Positions 27,850-36,355 of a stretch of DNA of 64,000 bases are shown one piece after another (position 1 is the first letter of the stretch; each line of letters starts with the position of its first letter). The DNA lies in assembly GCA_900465685.1 (NCBI GenBank), contig UEGR01000025.1:42184-106183 (forward strand), written 5' to 3'. The DNA is from Hyphomicrobiales bacterium. Its GTDB lineage: Bacteria; Pseudomonadota; Alphaproteobacteria; Rhizobiales; Rhizobiaceae. Below the pieces are notes generated by a model. That model was not told the origin of the DNA. It worked only from the letters and a program-made list of their open reading frames with translations, and ran no database searches. Position numbers and translations under genes: made by a program.

Positions 27850-28506
27850 TTACTGTGCCAGCGGGATCGGGCAGCTCACGCCAGTTCCGCGCAGGCCGCA
27901 ATATCCGTTCGGATTTTTCGCCAGATATTGCTGGTGATAATCCTCGGCATAGTAGAACACCGGCGCATCTTCGATTTCCGTGGTGATCGGGCCGAGACCG
28001 CGCCCTGCCAGCGCTTTCCCATAAGCATCGCGGCTTTTTTCAACCGCCGCCCGATCCGCGTCATCAAAGGTGTAGATCACCGAACGATAGGTCGTGCCGA
28101 TATCGTTGCCCTGTCGCATGCCCTGCGTCGGATCATGCTCTTCCCAGAACAGGGTCAGCAGCTCATCGAGGCTCACGACTTTCGGATCATAAACCACCAG
28201 CACCACTTCGGCATGGCCGGTCAGCCCCGTGCAGGTTTCTTCATAGGTCGGGTTGGGCGTCATGCCACCCGCATAACCCACCGCCGTCACGTAGACGCCC
28301 GGCACCTGCCAAAACAGCCGCTCCGCGCCCCAGAAACAGCCCATGCCGAATAGGATCTGCTTGAAGCCTTCCGGCCATGGGCCTTTCAACGGATGGCCCG
28401 AGACGAAATGCGTTGCCGACGTTGGAAGGGCTATTGCGCGACCCGGCAAAGCCTCGTCCGTGGAGGGCATCTGTACCTTCTTGCGATAGCTGTCGAGGAA
28501 ACTCAT
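27850..28506 (-). CDS. msrA: Peptide methionine-S-sulfoxide reductase A
   Basis: Repairs methionine S-sulfoxide in proteins. The active-site motif [13 protein letters not shown] is near residues 54-66 and the resolving region [15 protein letters not shown] is at the C-terminus. 218 residues with an N-terminal extension as in E. coli MsrA. The ATG at 28506 is set by AGGAGG nine bases upstream; a TTG three codons earlier is unlikely. Confidence 0.94.
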   Translation of the reverse strand: MSFLDSYRKKVQMPSTDEALPGRAIALPTSATHFVSGHPLKGPWPEGFKQILFGMGCFWGAERLFWQVPGVYVTAVGYAGGMTPNPTYEETCTGLTGHAEVVLVVYDPKVVSLDELLTLFWEEHDPTQGMRQGNDIGTTYRSVIYTFDDADRAAVEKSRDAYGKALAGRGLGPITTEIEDAPVFYYAEDYHQQYLAKNPNGYCGLRGTGVSCPIPLAQ

Positions 28507-28545
28507 AGACTTCAACCTCCTGTAGCCCTGTGGCGGAATGGACGG

Positions 28546-28893
28546 TCAGGCCGTGAAGCGCCCCAGAGGACGTCCGCGCCGATGACCAATCACATAGAAC
28601 AACAATGCGAGCACGCCGAAGAAGAGCCATCCGGGCTGCCCGAGCGCTGGAACACAGACCGCGTTCCAGAATGTAGCTCCTATATAGTGCGTCACGAACG
28701 ATTCTGCATCGGCCAGCGTTTCCGGCGCATTACGCGACCACATGGAAAGCAGTGGTTTGGCAACCAGCTTCGACGCGCCGACGGAACGGGCGCCATCGAG
28801 AATGGCGAAGAGAACCGCCAACGCCAGAAAAATAACCGCGAAACTACGCAATACAAATCGGATCACGATTCCCTGCCCCAGACCTTCAGGCAC
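28546..28893 (-). CDS. Small membrane protein of unknown function
   Basis: 115 residues with two hydrophobic helices (about 12-33 and 86-103) and a conserved-looking central segment LLSMWSRNAPETLADAE. Not assigned to a family with confidence; similar small proteins occur in other Rhizobiales. 39 bp upstream of msrA on the same strand, so possibly co-transcribed. Confidence 0.6.
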   Translation of the reverse strand: MPEGLGQGIVIRFVLRSFAVIFLALAVLFAILDGARSVGASKLVAKPLLSMWSRNAPETLADAESFVTHYIGATFWNAVCVPALGQPGWLFFGVLALLFYVIGHRRGRPLGRFTA

Positions 28894-29239
28894 ATATTCA
28901 AGCGCGTCGGGCGCGTCCCGACATCACCGACCTGTGCCTTTTCATACCGCCAAAACCTGACTTAAGGAAGGCATTGTCCCTCAGTCCTTCGTGCAACAAA
29001 ATAAAGCGATCAAATATATTGTTTAAAAACAGTGCGTTACGAGACGAACGCGACTCTTTGCACAGGTTCGGCAGATTTGGCGTAAAAACTTGCAAAGAGC
29101 TATTGATCATATGCGTATTCTGGCTATATTGCGCGCCGCTACCGCATGTTGGCGAATAACCAGCGCCAGACAAAATGCGGTATCTCGTTTGCAGTCAGAT
29201 TTCACCGTTTAACGCGGTTTCCCCGACAGCAAGGCAGAC
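28894..29239. other. Intergenic spacer before tRNA-Ser
   Basis: About 350 bp without a convincing gene; AT-richer than its surroundings from 28990 to 29120. It presumably holds the tRNA promoter. I see no repeat or other structure. Confidence 0.5.
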
Positions 29240-29329
29240 GGAGAGGTGGCCGAGTGGTTGAAGGCGCACGCCTGGAACGCGTGTATACGGGAAACCGTAT
29301 CGAGGGTTCGAATCCCTCTCTCTCCGCCA
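29240..29329 (+). tRNA. tRNA-Ser (anticodon GGA)
   Basis: Acceptor GGAGAGG pairs with TCTCTCC (one G-T pair). The anticodon stem CACGC/GCGTG has loop CTGGAAC (anticodon GGA). Long variable arm, T loop GGTTCGAATCC and encoded CCA at 29327-29329. It marks the left border of the accessory region and is a plausible phage integration site, but I found no second copy of its 3' end in the window. Confidence 0.97.
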
Positions 29330-30007
29330 TAAGCATTGTTTTCATTGACTTTTTTGCCGTTTTCCTCCCTTTGTCATAACTGTGAATAACTGCCCATCGC
29401 AGCTTTACGGCAATGGTTATCGGCCGGACTGTGGCCGCGATGGGCAGTCTTGCTCCTCGTGTTGTGGTAGTAATGTGAAAAAAGTTCACATTACCTTCCT
29501 GGCTGGTGAGGCCGGGAACTTCAATTATTATGCCCAACTGCAATTCTGATTGCTGATTGGTTTCCGCATCACCACATGTACAGTGGGCCTGTCGAATACG
29601 GCAGGTACCGCCGCATCGCGTTCTCAGGCAACGCGTACCCCCGGCGCGCGATGCGGTCGGGACCATCGACCTCCACAAGACATGATTGTCTATCAGCGAT
29701 ACATTGCTCGCTAATCGTGTTATCATGTGCGTCCGCCGTGGGACCGTTAGTTTAATGAGTACCACTCGTGGACATATCGCCGGGCATAAGGGCGGCGGTA
29801 TGAACTGCTGGCCGGAGCGCGCTGGGGATGAACGTGTTCCGGCCTTCCTGGGGGGTGGAGCCCGCGGCCAGATTCGAACTGGCGTGATCCTCTACGGTTC
29901 CGCGTTTAGAAGACGCGACCGATACGCGGGCAAAAGGTAGATGGGGAACAACCCTGAGGAGATCAAAATCCCCATCCTGCGGCACACACACAGGCCGCGG
30001 AAACTTG
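29330..30007. other. Gene-free cassette of hairpins at the left end of the accessory region
   Basis: Perfect inverted repeats at 29389-29400/29437-29448 (12 bp), 29470-29479/29485-29494 (10 bp, 5-nt loop) and 29611-29620/29647-29656 (10 bp), with an alternative inner stem CGCGTT/AACGCG (29617-29622/29630-29635). The tRNA-like gene follows at 29856-29931. No reading frame is credible; a long minus-strand one is the translation of tRNA-Ser and spacer. Confidence 0.6.
29856..29931 (-). tRNA. tRNA-Arg(UCU)-like gene without a normal D arm
   Basis: On the minus strand a perfect 7-bp acceptor stem (GCCCGCG at 29931-29925 with CGCGGGC at 29866-29860), discriminator T and encoded CCA (29858-29856). 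A perfect T arm (GCCAG/CTGGC with loop TTCGAAT) is present. The anticodon stem CGCGT/ACGCG carries loop CTTCTAA, a regular anticodon loop with U33, anticodon UCU and A37. Only TATCGGT lies between acceptor and anticodon stem, so no D arm can form; instead CGGT pairs with ACCG beyond the anticodon stem and lengthens it. Total 76 nt. Confidence 0.65.
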
Positions 30008-30220
30008 TTAGGATGGGCGCTGGTTGCGCCGAAGCTCGCTAATCTCTTTCTCCAGCGCATTATACTTCTTATCCAATGCGCCTGCCTTGTCGGCAAGTAT
30101 GCGGATCAGGAACGGCCCCGCTCGGCTGTAGAGTTCGCTGTCGTTCTGGTCGATTGAGACAAGCGTTTGAGCTATGGCTCTGACTTCTGCAATGTCGCAG
30201 GAAAGGTCGTTATCAAGCAT
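30008..30220 (-). CDS. Small hypothetical protein, phage region, 70 aa
   Basis: Acidic then helical protein (MLDNDLSCDIAEVRAIAQTL start) with a C-terminal coiled coil ALDKKYNALEKEISELRR. Its ATG at 30220 overlaps the stop of the upstream gene by 8 bp, with GAGGTG just before it; a GTG at 30232 is the alternative. Probably an early phage gene; function unknown. Confidence 0.55.
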   Translation of the reverse strand: MLDNDLSCDIAEVRAIAQTLVSIDQNDSELYSRAGPFLIRILADKAGALDKKYNALEKEISELRRNQRPS

Positions 30221-30473
30221 GGAGCACCTCACACTCTGGCCAGACGATCGCCGCCCATGAATCGTTGAACAGTTTCGTCAGCTCTTTGTGACGATCAAAT
30301 AGAGCGTCCATTCCGCAGTTGACCGGCGTATTCTCAGTGAGGATGTCCATGGTCTGGATGGCACGATGCAAGCGACCTAGCACGTCATCAAGTTCGAACA
30401 ACATATCTCTAGCGGCCTCTAACGGGTCTTTTGGCAAGCCGGTGGCGTCAGCCGGCGCTGGTGTGCGTGGCAT
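30213..30473 (-). CDS. Small hypothetical protein, phage region, 86 aa
   Basis: Helical soluble protein with a Pro/Ala-rich N-terminus (MPRTPAPADATGLPKDPLEA) and no recognised domain. First gene of the short minus-strand unit that diverges from the XRE repressor, and translationally coupled to the 70-aa gene by overlap. Function unknown. Confidence 0.55.
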   Translation of the reverse strand: MPRTPAPADATGLPKDPLEAARDMLFELDDVLGRLHRAIQTMDILTENTPVNCGMDALFDRHKELTKLFNDSWAAIVWPECEVLHA

Positions 30474-30543
30474 TGTGGTCTCCTCGAACGGAAATTAGTA
30501 ATCTGTTAGGGATGAGCTACAAAAGCGTTTGATTTGTTACCCT

Positions 30544-30586
30544 GTAATAATTACCTATTACACAGAACCAACGGTGTCAACACCGT
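30544..30586. promoter_or_regulatory. Divergent promoter/operator region of the XRE repressor
   Basis: Two inverted repeats: GTAATA (30544-30549) with TATTAC (30556-30561), and a perfect palindrome ACGGTGT-CA-ACACCGT (30571-30586). They lie between a minus-strand early unit and the plus-strand repressor gene, the standard layout of a phage immunity switch. Confidence 0.55.
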
Positions 30587-30616
30587 GTAACAACTTTTTT
30601 TCACAAGGTGTTAACT

Positions 30617-30835
30617 ATGACGCCAGCGCAACTCCGAATGGCTAGATCCGCTTTGAAAATCGGCGTCAGAGACCTAGCTGAATTGGCCGACGTCACGACC
30701 GCGACAATCACCCGTTATGAAAATGAACGCGGAGGAATCAATCAAGCTACCGAAGCAAAGCTTCGCGCCGCCCTTGAAAAGGCAGGCATTGAATTTCTCG
30801 GTGAAACCGGCGTCGGGATGATTGTGAGGGACTAA
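30617..30835 (+). CDS. XRE-family helix-turn-helix regulator, 72 aa
   Basis: Small cI-like DNA-binding protein consisting of one helix-turn-helix domain: MARSALKIGVRDLAELADVT then TATITRYENERGGINQAT as recognition helix. The ATG at 30617 is preferred over GTG 30608 because AAGGTG precedes it by six bases. Likely autoregulates through the palindromes just upstream. Similar small XRE proteins are common in integrated phages of Rhizobiales. Confidence 0.8.
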   Translation: MTPAQLRMARSALKIGVRDLAELADVTTATITRYENERGGINQATEAKLRAALEKAGIEFLGETGVGMIVRD

Positions 30836-30893
30836 CACCCTTGCCCGCGCTTTAGCGCCAAACTACATTGCCCTCGTTCAGTCGGGGGATTTC

Positions 30894-31250
30894 ATGGGGC
30901 AAAGACGGAAGGCAATCGTAGTCCTCGCCGCAATTATCGGCGCAGCGTGGTTTTCTGGCGAGGTGAACAAGAACAAAGACCCTAACGCATGCGGCTCGAA
31001 GTCAATGGCCTTCGTGATCTCTCAGGAATTCGTAAAGAAGCGCCTCAAAGCACCCGCCACAGCCTCATTCCCATGGGGCACGAATTCTGACGGTGTGAGC
31101 GTGGTTGAGCGCGGCAGGTGCGAATACACCGTAAATGCCTACGTGGATGCTGAAAACTCGTTCGGTGCGAAAATGAGAACTCAATACCGCACTGATGTGA
31201 CTTATATGCCTGAAGGTAATAGCTGGCAGCTTAACGACATATCGATGTAG
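30894..31250 (+). CDS. Hypothetical exported or membrane-anchored protein, 118 aa
   Basis: One N-terminal hydrophobic segment (AIVVLAAIIGAAWFSG, residues 7-22), then a small domain with AFVISQEFVKKRLKAPATAS and two cysteines (33, 76). The pattern of a QxFVxxxLKxPxTAxFP motif occurs in many phage- or plasmid-borne small exported proteins of unknown role. ATG at 30894 behind a purine-rich GGGGG. Same strand as the XRE gene, 58 bp apart. Confidence 0.6.
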   Translation: MGQRRKAIVVLAAIIGAAWFSGEVNKNKDPNACGSKSMAFVISQEFVKKRLKAPATASFPWGTNSDGVSVVERGRCEYTVNAYVDAENSFGAKMRTQYRTDVTYMPEGNSWQLNDISM

Positions 31251-31726
31251 CTTCAGGATCGCGCAATAGCTCAGTTTCACAATCGGGTCGAGCTGGTGTG
31301 CTTTAAGAAAGCGGACTAAGCGCTCCGTTCAGTGGCAAAGACTTAAAAGATCAAAACAAGAACATAAACTCTGTGGACATTGGCAGAATCAACAGCTGCG
31401 AAGTGCGCGCACATTCTCATTGTGTGAGATATTGTAAGAACTAGCGGCTCGCGGGGTCGCCCTGGAAAGTGAACTAAACCCGCGAACCAATGCTAGTTGG
31501 AGCTGTACCCGCAGGTGGGAGATGGTTTGCGCCATCTCCCATTGGGCACTCCCACATAGTGCACTTCCCATATTAAACTGACAAGCGAATACCGTGTCTG
31601 GTTTGTCTTAAGACTGTGGATGACACCGTCATACAAATTGCCATCAAGCGTGGCGGATGCCGAGCCCCTTGACGACTGCTTCTTGAAGGTATTGCATCTC
31701 ATTCATTGAATCTCAGGGGTGGGGAA
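31251..31726. other. Spacer with a terminator-like hairpin
   Basis: About 475 bp without a credible gene. GGGAGATGG (31517-31525) and CCATCTCCC (31532-31540) form a 9-bp hairpin. The rest shows no recognisable feature; it may be decayed phage DNA. Confidence 0.45.
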
Positions 31727-32110
31727 ATGAAGCTGATTCTAATGCTGGCGATAGCTGGCACTCTTATGGCTGGCTGCCAAACAACCAATTATTCGCCGAT
31801 GGAACGACATTTGAACCGGTATGCTGGCGCCGAGGTTGCGGCATCCCGTTGCCCAGCTTACGGCGGCTATGGGTCTGTCGCAGCAATGCGTGCCGACGCT
31901 GAAAAGAATCTTGCCCAGGCAAGAAACCTCGGTGCAACGGATGCTGATATTCAAAAAGCGCGCGAGCGTCTAAACGGCAACATGGCGGGTGCAACGATCC
32001 TTGTAGGCGATGTTCAGGCCTGTAATTCGCTCATCAATAATTTGGCGTGGGCCGGATCCGCGCCGGCAACAGCAACACCCGGGCATCCGGTCAAGCCGAC
32101 GAAAAAATAG
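31727..32110 (+). CDS. Small lipoprotein, 127 aa
   Basis: Signal peptide with lipobox LMAGC (Cys at residue 17), then a helical domain with two further cysteines and a Pro/Thr-rich C-terminus. The ATG at 31727 is directly behind GGGGTGGGGA. Function unknown; one of several envelope-directed genes in the phage-derived region. Confidence 0.65.
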   Translation: MKLILMLAIAGTLMAGCQTTNYSPMERHLNRYAGAEVAASRCPAYGGYGSVAAMRADAEKNLAQARNLGATDADIQKARERLNGNMAGATILVGDVQACNSLINNLAWAGSAPATATPGHPVKPTKK

Positions 32111-32162
32111 CCACGACTAATCTGTCATTTCCAGTACTCCTGAATTTCATAGGATACGCATT

Positions 32163-33671
32163 ATGAGAACCCATATTATTGAATCAATTATTGCAACGAA
32201 AGAACCAATAGAGGCATCGATAACCAGTTTCTTGCAAACAGTCTCTGCCCTGCGTACCGATGAAGACGTGGATTTTGGCCCCCACAATATTATTCCTGAC
32301 GCAGATGGTAGTTTTAATGACACTATTACGCGGTTAAATTTGCTGATTGCAAATCTCAAAGTATTGGAAAAGGTGAAGCAGCCAGAAATTTTACCACTTA
32401 AACAACTTAAAAACACTCTTGCATGGGGCAAGCATGTAAAAACTCGTTTAGATAATATGAGTGGTGCCCTTGCTCCCTTCACAGAAAAAGATGCCATCGT
32501 TCAAGCATTCGACGAAACATCTCTAACGTTCACCGGCGCAGACGGGAATACAGTCACTATCCTTGATGACGCCAAAAAATTTAACGATTCCGTCGAAGAA
32601 ATGCTATGGCTATTCTGCTTACTCACACCTTCTGTACGGGCCAGAGGAAGCGTCGATTTTACCGCCACTTCAGAGGCTTTAACAAATGTCTATAACGACC
32701 TTCGGTCCGGTTACAATGAAATTAGAGAGGGATTAGCGTCCGTTACTTCAAACTCGGATGGGTTGAAAAAAAGTATAGATGCGATCACTCAAGAAGCGGA
32801 CGAAATCAAGAGAATTAAAGCTGAGATGGCTAACGAGAGAAAGTCAGCATCAGAGTATCTAGCGGAGATAACTAATAATAGATCTTCCATTAAGGAAGTA
32901 CATGAAGAGGCGGTTTCACTTAAGAATTCTGTTGTCGAATATAAGGGGACATTTGATGCCTTTCAAAAGAGTGTTGATAACAGAAACGCGGCATTTGAAG
33001 CAGGAAACTCTCGCCTCAAAGACCTAATACAGAAATTCGAGCAAAGAGAGAAAAACATCGAGGCGATCGAGATCAAGGCAGAGGATATGCTTTCATCGTC
33101 CACGGTAGCTGGTCTTGCGTCACACTTTTTGAAGCTTCGTAACGAACTTACAACCGAATTGAGCGCAACTCAGGAAACGTTTCGCAAAGGGATCATATTT
33201 TTAGCTGCATCAGCAATTCCTCTGTTGCTGTTCGTACTTCACCCTGTTCTTTCTCCGCTTTATGCAAAGCTTTTGTCTGCAAACGTCGAGCAAATTATGT
33301 CCAGTTTCAACGCATCGACGCACGACAAGTGGGGTTATCTTGGTCAAACAATAGGCCGCTTAACGCTACTGATACCTGCGGTGTGGTTCGTGTCTTTCAC
33401 TGCAATTCGGTATTCTTCGCTGTTTCGGCTGCGTGAACACTACGCTTACAAATATTCTATGGCAGCGGCTGTTGAAGGATTTAAGCATCAAGCCCCCGAG
33501 TATCAGGAAGAGATTGCGGCAATGGTACTTGAACAACTGGCCTTCAACCCTGTCGACAAACTAATTCCTTCAAAAGAAATCAAGGAAGGCAAGGTGCCAA
33601 ATATTGGCAGGTTCCTATATGAAAAACTTACCGAGAAAACGAAGGCTGGTGCCGGTAAGACTGCTGAATAG
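32163..33671 (+). CDS. AT-rich coiled-coil membrane protein, 502 aa (DUF6161-like?)
   Basis: Unknown function. The N-terminal half is soluble and helical; about residues 195-325 form a long coiled coil (EADEIKRIKAEMANERKSAS and onward); two membrane helices follow (about 340-360 and 397-415). The C-terminus has FRLREHYAYKYSMAAAVEGF and VLEQLAFNPVDKL, which recalls the C-terminal domain of DUF6161-type proteins; I am not certain. Codon use is much more AT-rich than the flanking chromosome, indicating recent acquisition. A lone gene, convergent with the tape-measure gene: the position of a phage moron. Confidence 0.75.
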   Translation: MRTHIIESIIATKEPIEASITSFLQTVSALRTDEDVDFGPHNIIPDADGSFNDTITRLNLLIANLKVLEKVKQPEILPLKQLKNTLAWGKHVKTRLDNMSGALAPFTEKDAIVQAFDETSLTFTGADGNTVTILDDAKKFNDSVEEMLWLFCLLTPSVRARGSVDFTATSEALTNVYNDLRSGYNEIREGLASVTSNSDGLKKSIDAITQEADEIKRIKAEMANERKSASEYLAEITNNRSSIKEVHEEAVSLKNSVVEYKGTFDAFQKSVDNRNAAFEAGNSRLKDLIQKFEQREKNIEAIEIKAEDMLSSSTVAGLASHFLKLRNELTTELSATQETFRKGIIFLAASAIPLLLFVLHPVLSPLYAKLLSANVEQIMSSFNASTHDKWGYLGQTIGRLTLLIPAVWFVSFTAIRYSSLFRLREHYAYKYSMAAAVEGFKHQAPEYQEEIAAMVLEQLAFNPVDKLIPSKEIKEGKVPNIGRFLYEKLTEKTKAGAGKTAE

Positions 33672-33696
33672 CTGAGACGCCCCGAAGGGCGCCCCA

Positions 33697-35907
33697 TTAC
33701 CTAATATAGCCTTTGTGGCGGGCCGTCTGCGCTCCGCGCCCTACCGCCATTGCGAACTGCGGTGTTCGCTGCCATTCCGCGAGCCCCTTTGTCAGCCCCT
33801 GCTGGACCATGGCCGATATCTCGGCATTGCCGTTCGCGCCGCTCACATTCACATTGATAATCGGTGCGCTGTTCATCGTCGTGTTGTTATTATTATTCGT
33901 GATACGGGACAGGTCGGGCATCGATGGCGCGCGCAAGGGTGAGCCGCCAACAAAACCACCGTTGGCATAACCCTTAAGTCCCCGCCTCATTGCGTCGAGA
34001 GCGGCAGGGCCGCCGGCTTTTCTAACCGCGTCCTGATCGAAGACATATTCGCCCTTGTGAACGACGCCCGCCGGCTGGAACTTGCCCCCGGCACCAGTGT
34101 ATCCGCCATCGGCGAATAGCTTTCCGATTCCGTCGAAAATGCCGCCAAAGGCTCCGCCACCGACCCCGCCCGAAGACGGCTTGAATAGAGCGTCGAAACC
34201 TGCGCTCAGGAAGAGGTCGGCCAGCTTATTCGCAATGTTTTGCAAAGCGTCGGCAAGGCTATTGGCGCCAGTAATTGCGCCCACCGTGCTGCTTTTGAAC
34301 GTATCATAGAAATCGTCCGTCGCCTGCTCCGCTCGGTCTTGCTGGTCTTGAACGCGCCGGAGCTCGTCGGCCTGCCTTGCATAAGCCTCGGAAACGGCGT
34401 CAATCTTACCGCGTGTTTCTTCGGAAATCTTGATATTTGAGAGGTCAGTCTGACCCTTCTTGATAGCCTCGTCACGAAGCTTGGCGAGCGCTGCCTGTTC
34501 CAGCTCCAGCGACATACGCCGCTTTTCCTGCACCTCATATGACTGACCGACAATCGACTGTTCGACCTTCATCGTTTCGATGCGGTCGCGGACGGCCTGA
34601 ATGTCGCTGTCGATCTGCTGGTCAGCGGTTTTGGCGTGGGTTTTGCTGCCGCTTTTCTTCTTCTTTTCCTTGCCTGTGCCGTCGGCGGGGAAATCCTTTA
34701 TGGATACTGGAGTGAATTGCGCCCCGGTGCTGGGGTTTGTGCCTTCAGGCTTAAGGCGCGCACCTTTCCCGTACTTTTCACGCAGTACCTTGTCCATCTC
34801 GGCACTGCCTTCGACGGCCCCATCTTTGAACGCATCTGTGATGCGATCTTGGATGACTTTGGATGACGTGACCGTCAACGCACCACCAAGGAAGCTCTTC
34901 TGCGCTTCGCCACCGGTAAGCCATTTCCCCACATTATCCAGACCGAGAGCAGCGCCGACGTCTTTCGCGAAGTTGTTCGCGGCGTTCTGGCCTTTGGCAA
35001 ACGCCTCCACAACCTGGTTGATCTTGGAAATGAAGGTCTCAAAATCGATATTGTTGATGAATGCAGCGGTATTATCGATGGCAGTGCCGAACGTGTTGGC
35101 GGCCTCCGACGAGTTGTTAAACCGCTTCGCCGCATCGACCAGCGCCGTTTTCAGGTTCGTCATGCGCTGATCAATTGTCAGAACCGCGCCCGCAAGCCGC
35201 TCTTCCAGAATAGGCGTACCGGCCTCGATGCCCTTGAATAGCGCCTTCGACGACAGATCGCCAGCAAGCATTATCTTGCGAAGTTCGGAGACACTGCCAT
35301 TGGCTTCTTTGATGCCAGCCGCAGCGGCTTGCAAGATCGTCGGAGCGCCTTCCAGAACTGAATTGAATTCCTCTGCACGCACCGTGCCGCTGCCAAATGC
35401 CTGTGAAAGCTGGAGGAGCGCGCCCTGTGCCTCTGCACCGCTCGTACCGGCCACACGCAAGGCCATAGCCACGGTGTCAGTGACCTTGAGAATGTCATCT
35501 GAGGAAACGCCAAGCTGCTTCTGGTTTAGAGCTAAGCGGCCATAAAGCGTGACCAGCGTTTCAATCGGCGCTGCGTTTTTGGTCGCACTCTGAAAAAGTC
35601 GATCATAGACGTCATTCAACTGCTGGCCTGACAGGCCTGCCACCTTCAAGGCATTTTCGATACGGATAGCGGCGTCAATCAGTTCTTTTGCGCCTGCAGC
35701 CGAAACGCCCGCGAAAATGCCCTTCGCCAATCCGCTACCGCCGAATGCTTTCGACATGGACGTCTGCATGTTCTTGGCAGCACGACCCCATCTCTTTTCC
35801 ATACTGCCTGCCGATTGGTCGAGACGCTGGCCGAACTTTGCAAGCTGCTTTTCTGCGTCTTTGACGCGCATCTCCATGCGCGCATAAAGGGCGGGTTCAC
35901 TTGCCAT
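33697..35907 (-). CDS. Phage tail tape measure protein
   Basis: Determines tail length in siphophages. 736 residues: the N-terminal tape-measure domain (about 60-250) includes the family region AQGALLQLSQAFGSGTVRAE; then a hydrophobic/glycine-rich middle, a coiled-coil part (about 410-530) and the lambda-like C-terminus with FADGGYTGAGGKFQPAGVVH and KGEYVFDQDAVRK. It overlaps the gp10-like gene by 11 bp. No tail-tip genes follow, so this is the end of the surviving late operon. Confidence 0.9.
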   Translation of the reverse strand: MASEPALYARMEMRVKDAEKQLAKFGQRLDQSAGSMEKRWGRAAKNMQTSMSKAFGGSGLAKGIFAGVSAAGAKELIDAAIRIENALKVAGLSGQQLNDVYDRLFQSATKNAAPIETLVTLYGRLALNQKQLGVSSDDILKVTDTVAMALRVAGTSGAEAQGALLQLSQAFGSGTVRAEEFNSVLEGAPTILQAAAAGIKEANGSVSELRKIMLAGDLSSKALFKGIEAGTPILEERLAGAVLTIDQRMTNLKTALVDAAKRFNNSSEAANTFGTAIDNTAAFINNIDFETFISKINQVVEAFAKGQNAANNFAKDVGAALGLDNVGKWLTGGEAQKSFLGGALTVTSSKVIQDRITDAFKDGAVEGSAEMDKVLREKYGKGARLKPEGTNPSTGAQFTPVSIKDFPADGTGKEKKKKSGSKTHAKTADQQIDSDIQAVRDRIETMKVEQSIVGQSYEVQEKRRMSLELEQAALAKLRDEAIKKGQTDLSNIKISEETRGKIDAVSEAYARQADELRRVQDQQDRAEQATDDFYDTFKSSTVGAITGANSLADALQNIANKLADLFLSAGFDALFKPSSGGVGGGAFGGIFDGIGKLFADGGYTGAGGKFQPAGVVHKGEYVFDQDAVRKAGGPAALDAMRRGLKGYANGGFVGGSPLRAPSMPDLSRITNNNNNTTMNSAPIINVNVSGANGNAEISAMVQQGLTKGLAEWQRTPQFAMAVGRGAQTARHKGYIR

Positions 35908-36355
35908 CGTTGAAATCCTTGACTGATTGGTTCAATGCCCGGCGGCGGCGACTAGACATGCGCTTGCGCAACATTCTGTAGGAAGGCCAAAAGAACGGCT
36001 GCGCTGACGTGCCGGGATGCATCGCGCCCTTAAATATGCCGCCCGCGATATGGGGAGACGTGCCGAATTCCACACCGATTGCGTAATCGAAGGTACCAGT
36101 GCCGTTTATTTGTTTGACTCTCGTCGCCTCACCGCCCGCCCGAACGATCTGGCCGCCTGTTTCGGTCTCTTCGTGACGAATTGACGGCTTCAGGTGAATT
36201 CCGCCCACGGGATCTTCTGGTGCCATTTTCTGCGCCCAATCGACCCATTCCTCGGCGTTCTTCTTGATGGCCTCATTGGTCTTTTTGAGAACAGATGCCG
36301 GCAGCCTCGCTAGCCTCTTTTTGAACGCTGCCGATGCGTGCCATTTCTTAGCCAT
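35897..36355 (-). CDS. HK97 gp10-like head-tail joining protein
   Basis: 152 residues. Begins basic (MAKKWHASAAFKKRLARLPA), with a central VEFGTSPHIAGGIF and C-terminal TSAQPFFWPSYRMLRKRM, the pattern of HK97-gp10-like minor tail or joining proteins. It overlaps both neighbours (8 bp and 11 bp), so is part of the tail operon. In most siphophages this gene comes before the tail tube gene, which is missing here. Confidence 0.8.
   Translation of the reverse strand: MAKKWHASAAFKKRLARLPASVLKKTNEAIKKNAEEWVDWAQKMAPEDPVGGIHLKPSIRHEETETGGQIVRAGGEATRVKQINGTGTFDYAIGVEFGTSPHIAGGIFKGAMHPGTSAQPFFWPSYRMLRKRMSSRRRRALNQSVKDFNDGK

Noticed and set aside
29202..29765. 187-codon minus-strand frame across tRNA-Ser
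   Set aside because: Its C-terminal part is the familiar false translation of a tRNA-Ser gene ([19 protein letters not shown]); the rest is the hairpin spacer.
29730..29800. Possible second tRNA-like structure in the plus strand
   Set aside because: CCGCCG/CGGCGG could form a stem, but there is no T arm or anticodon loop.
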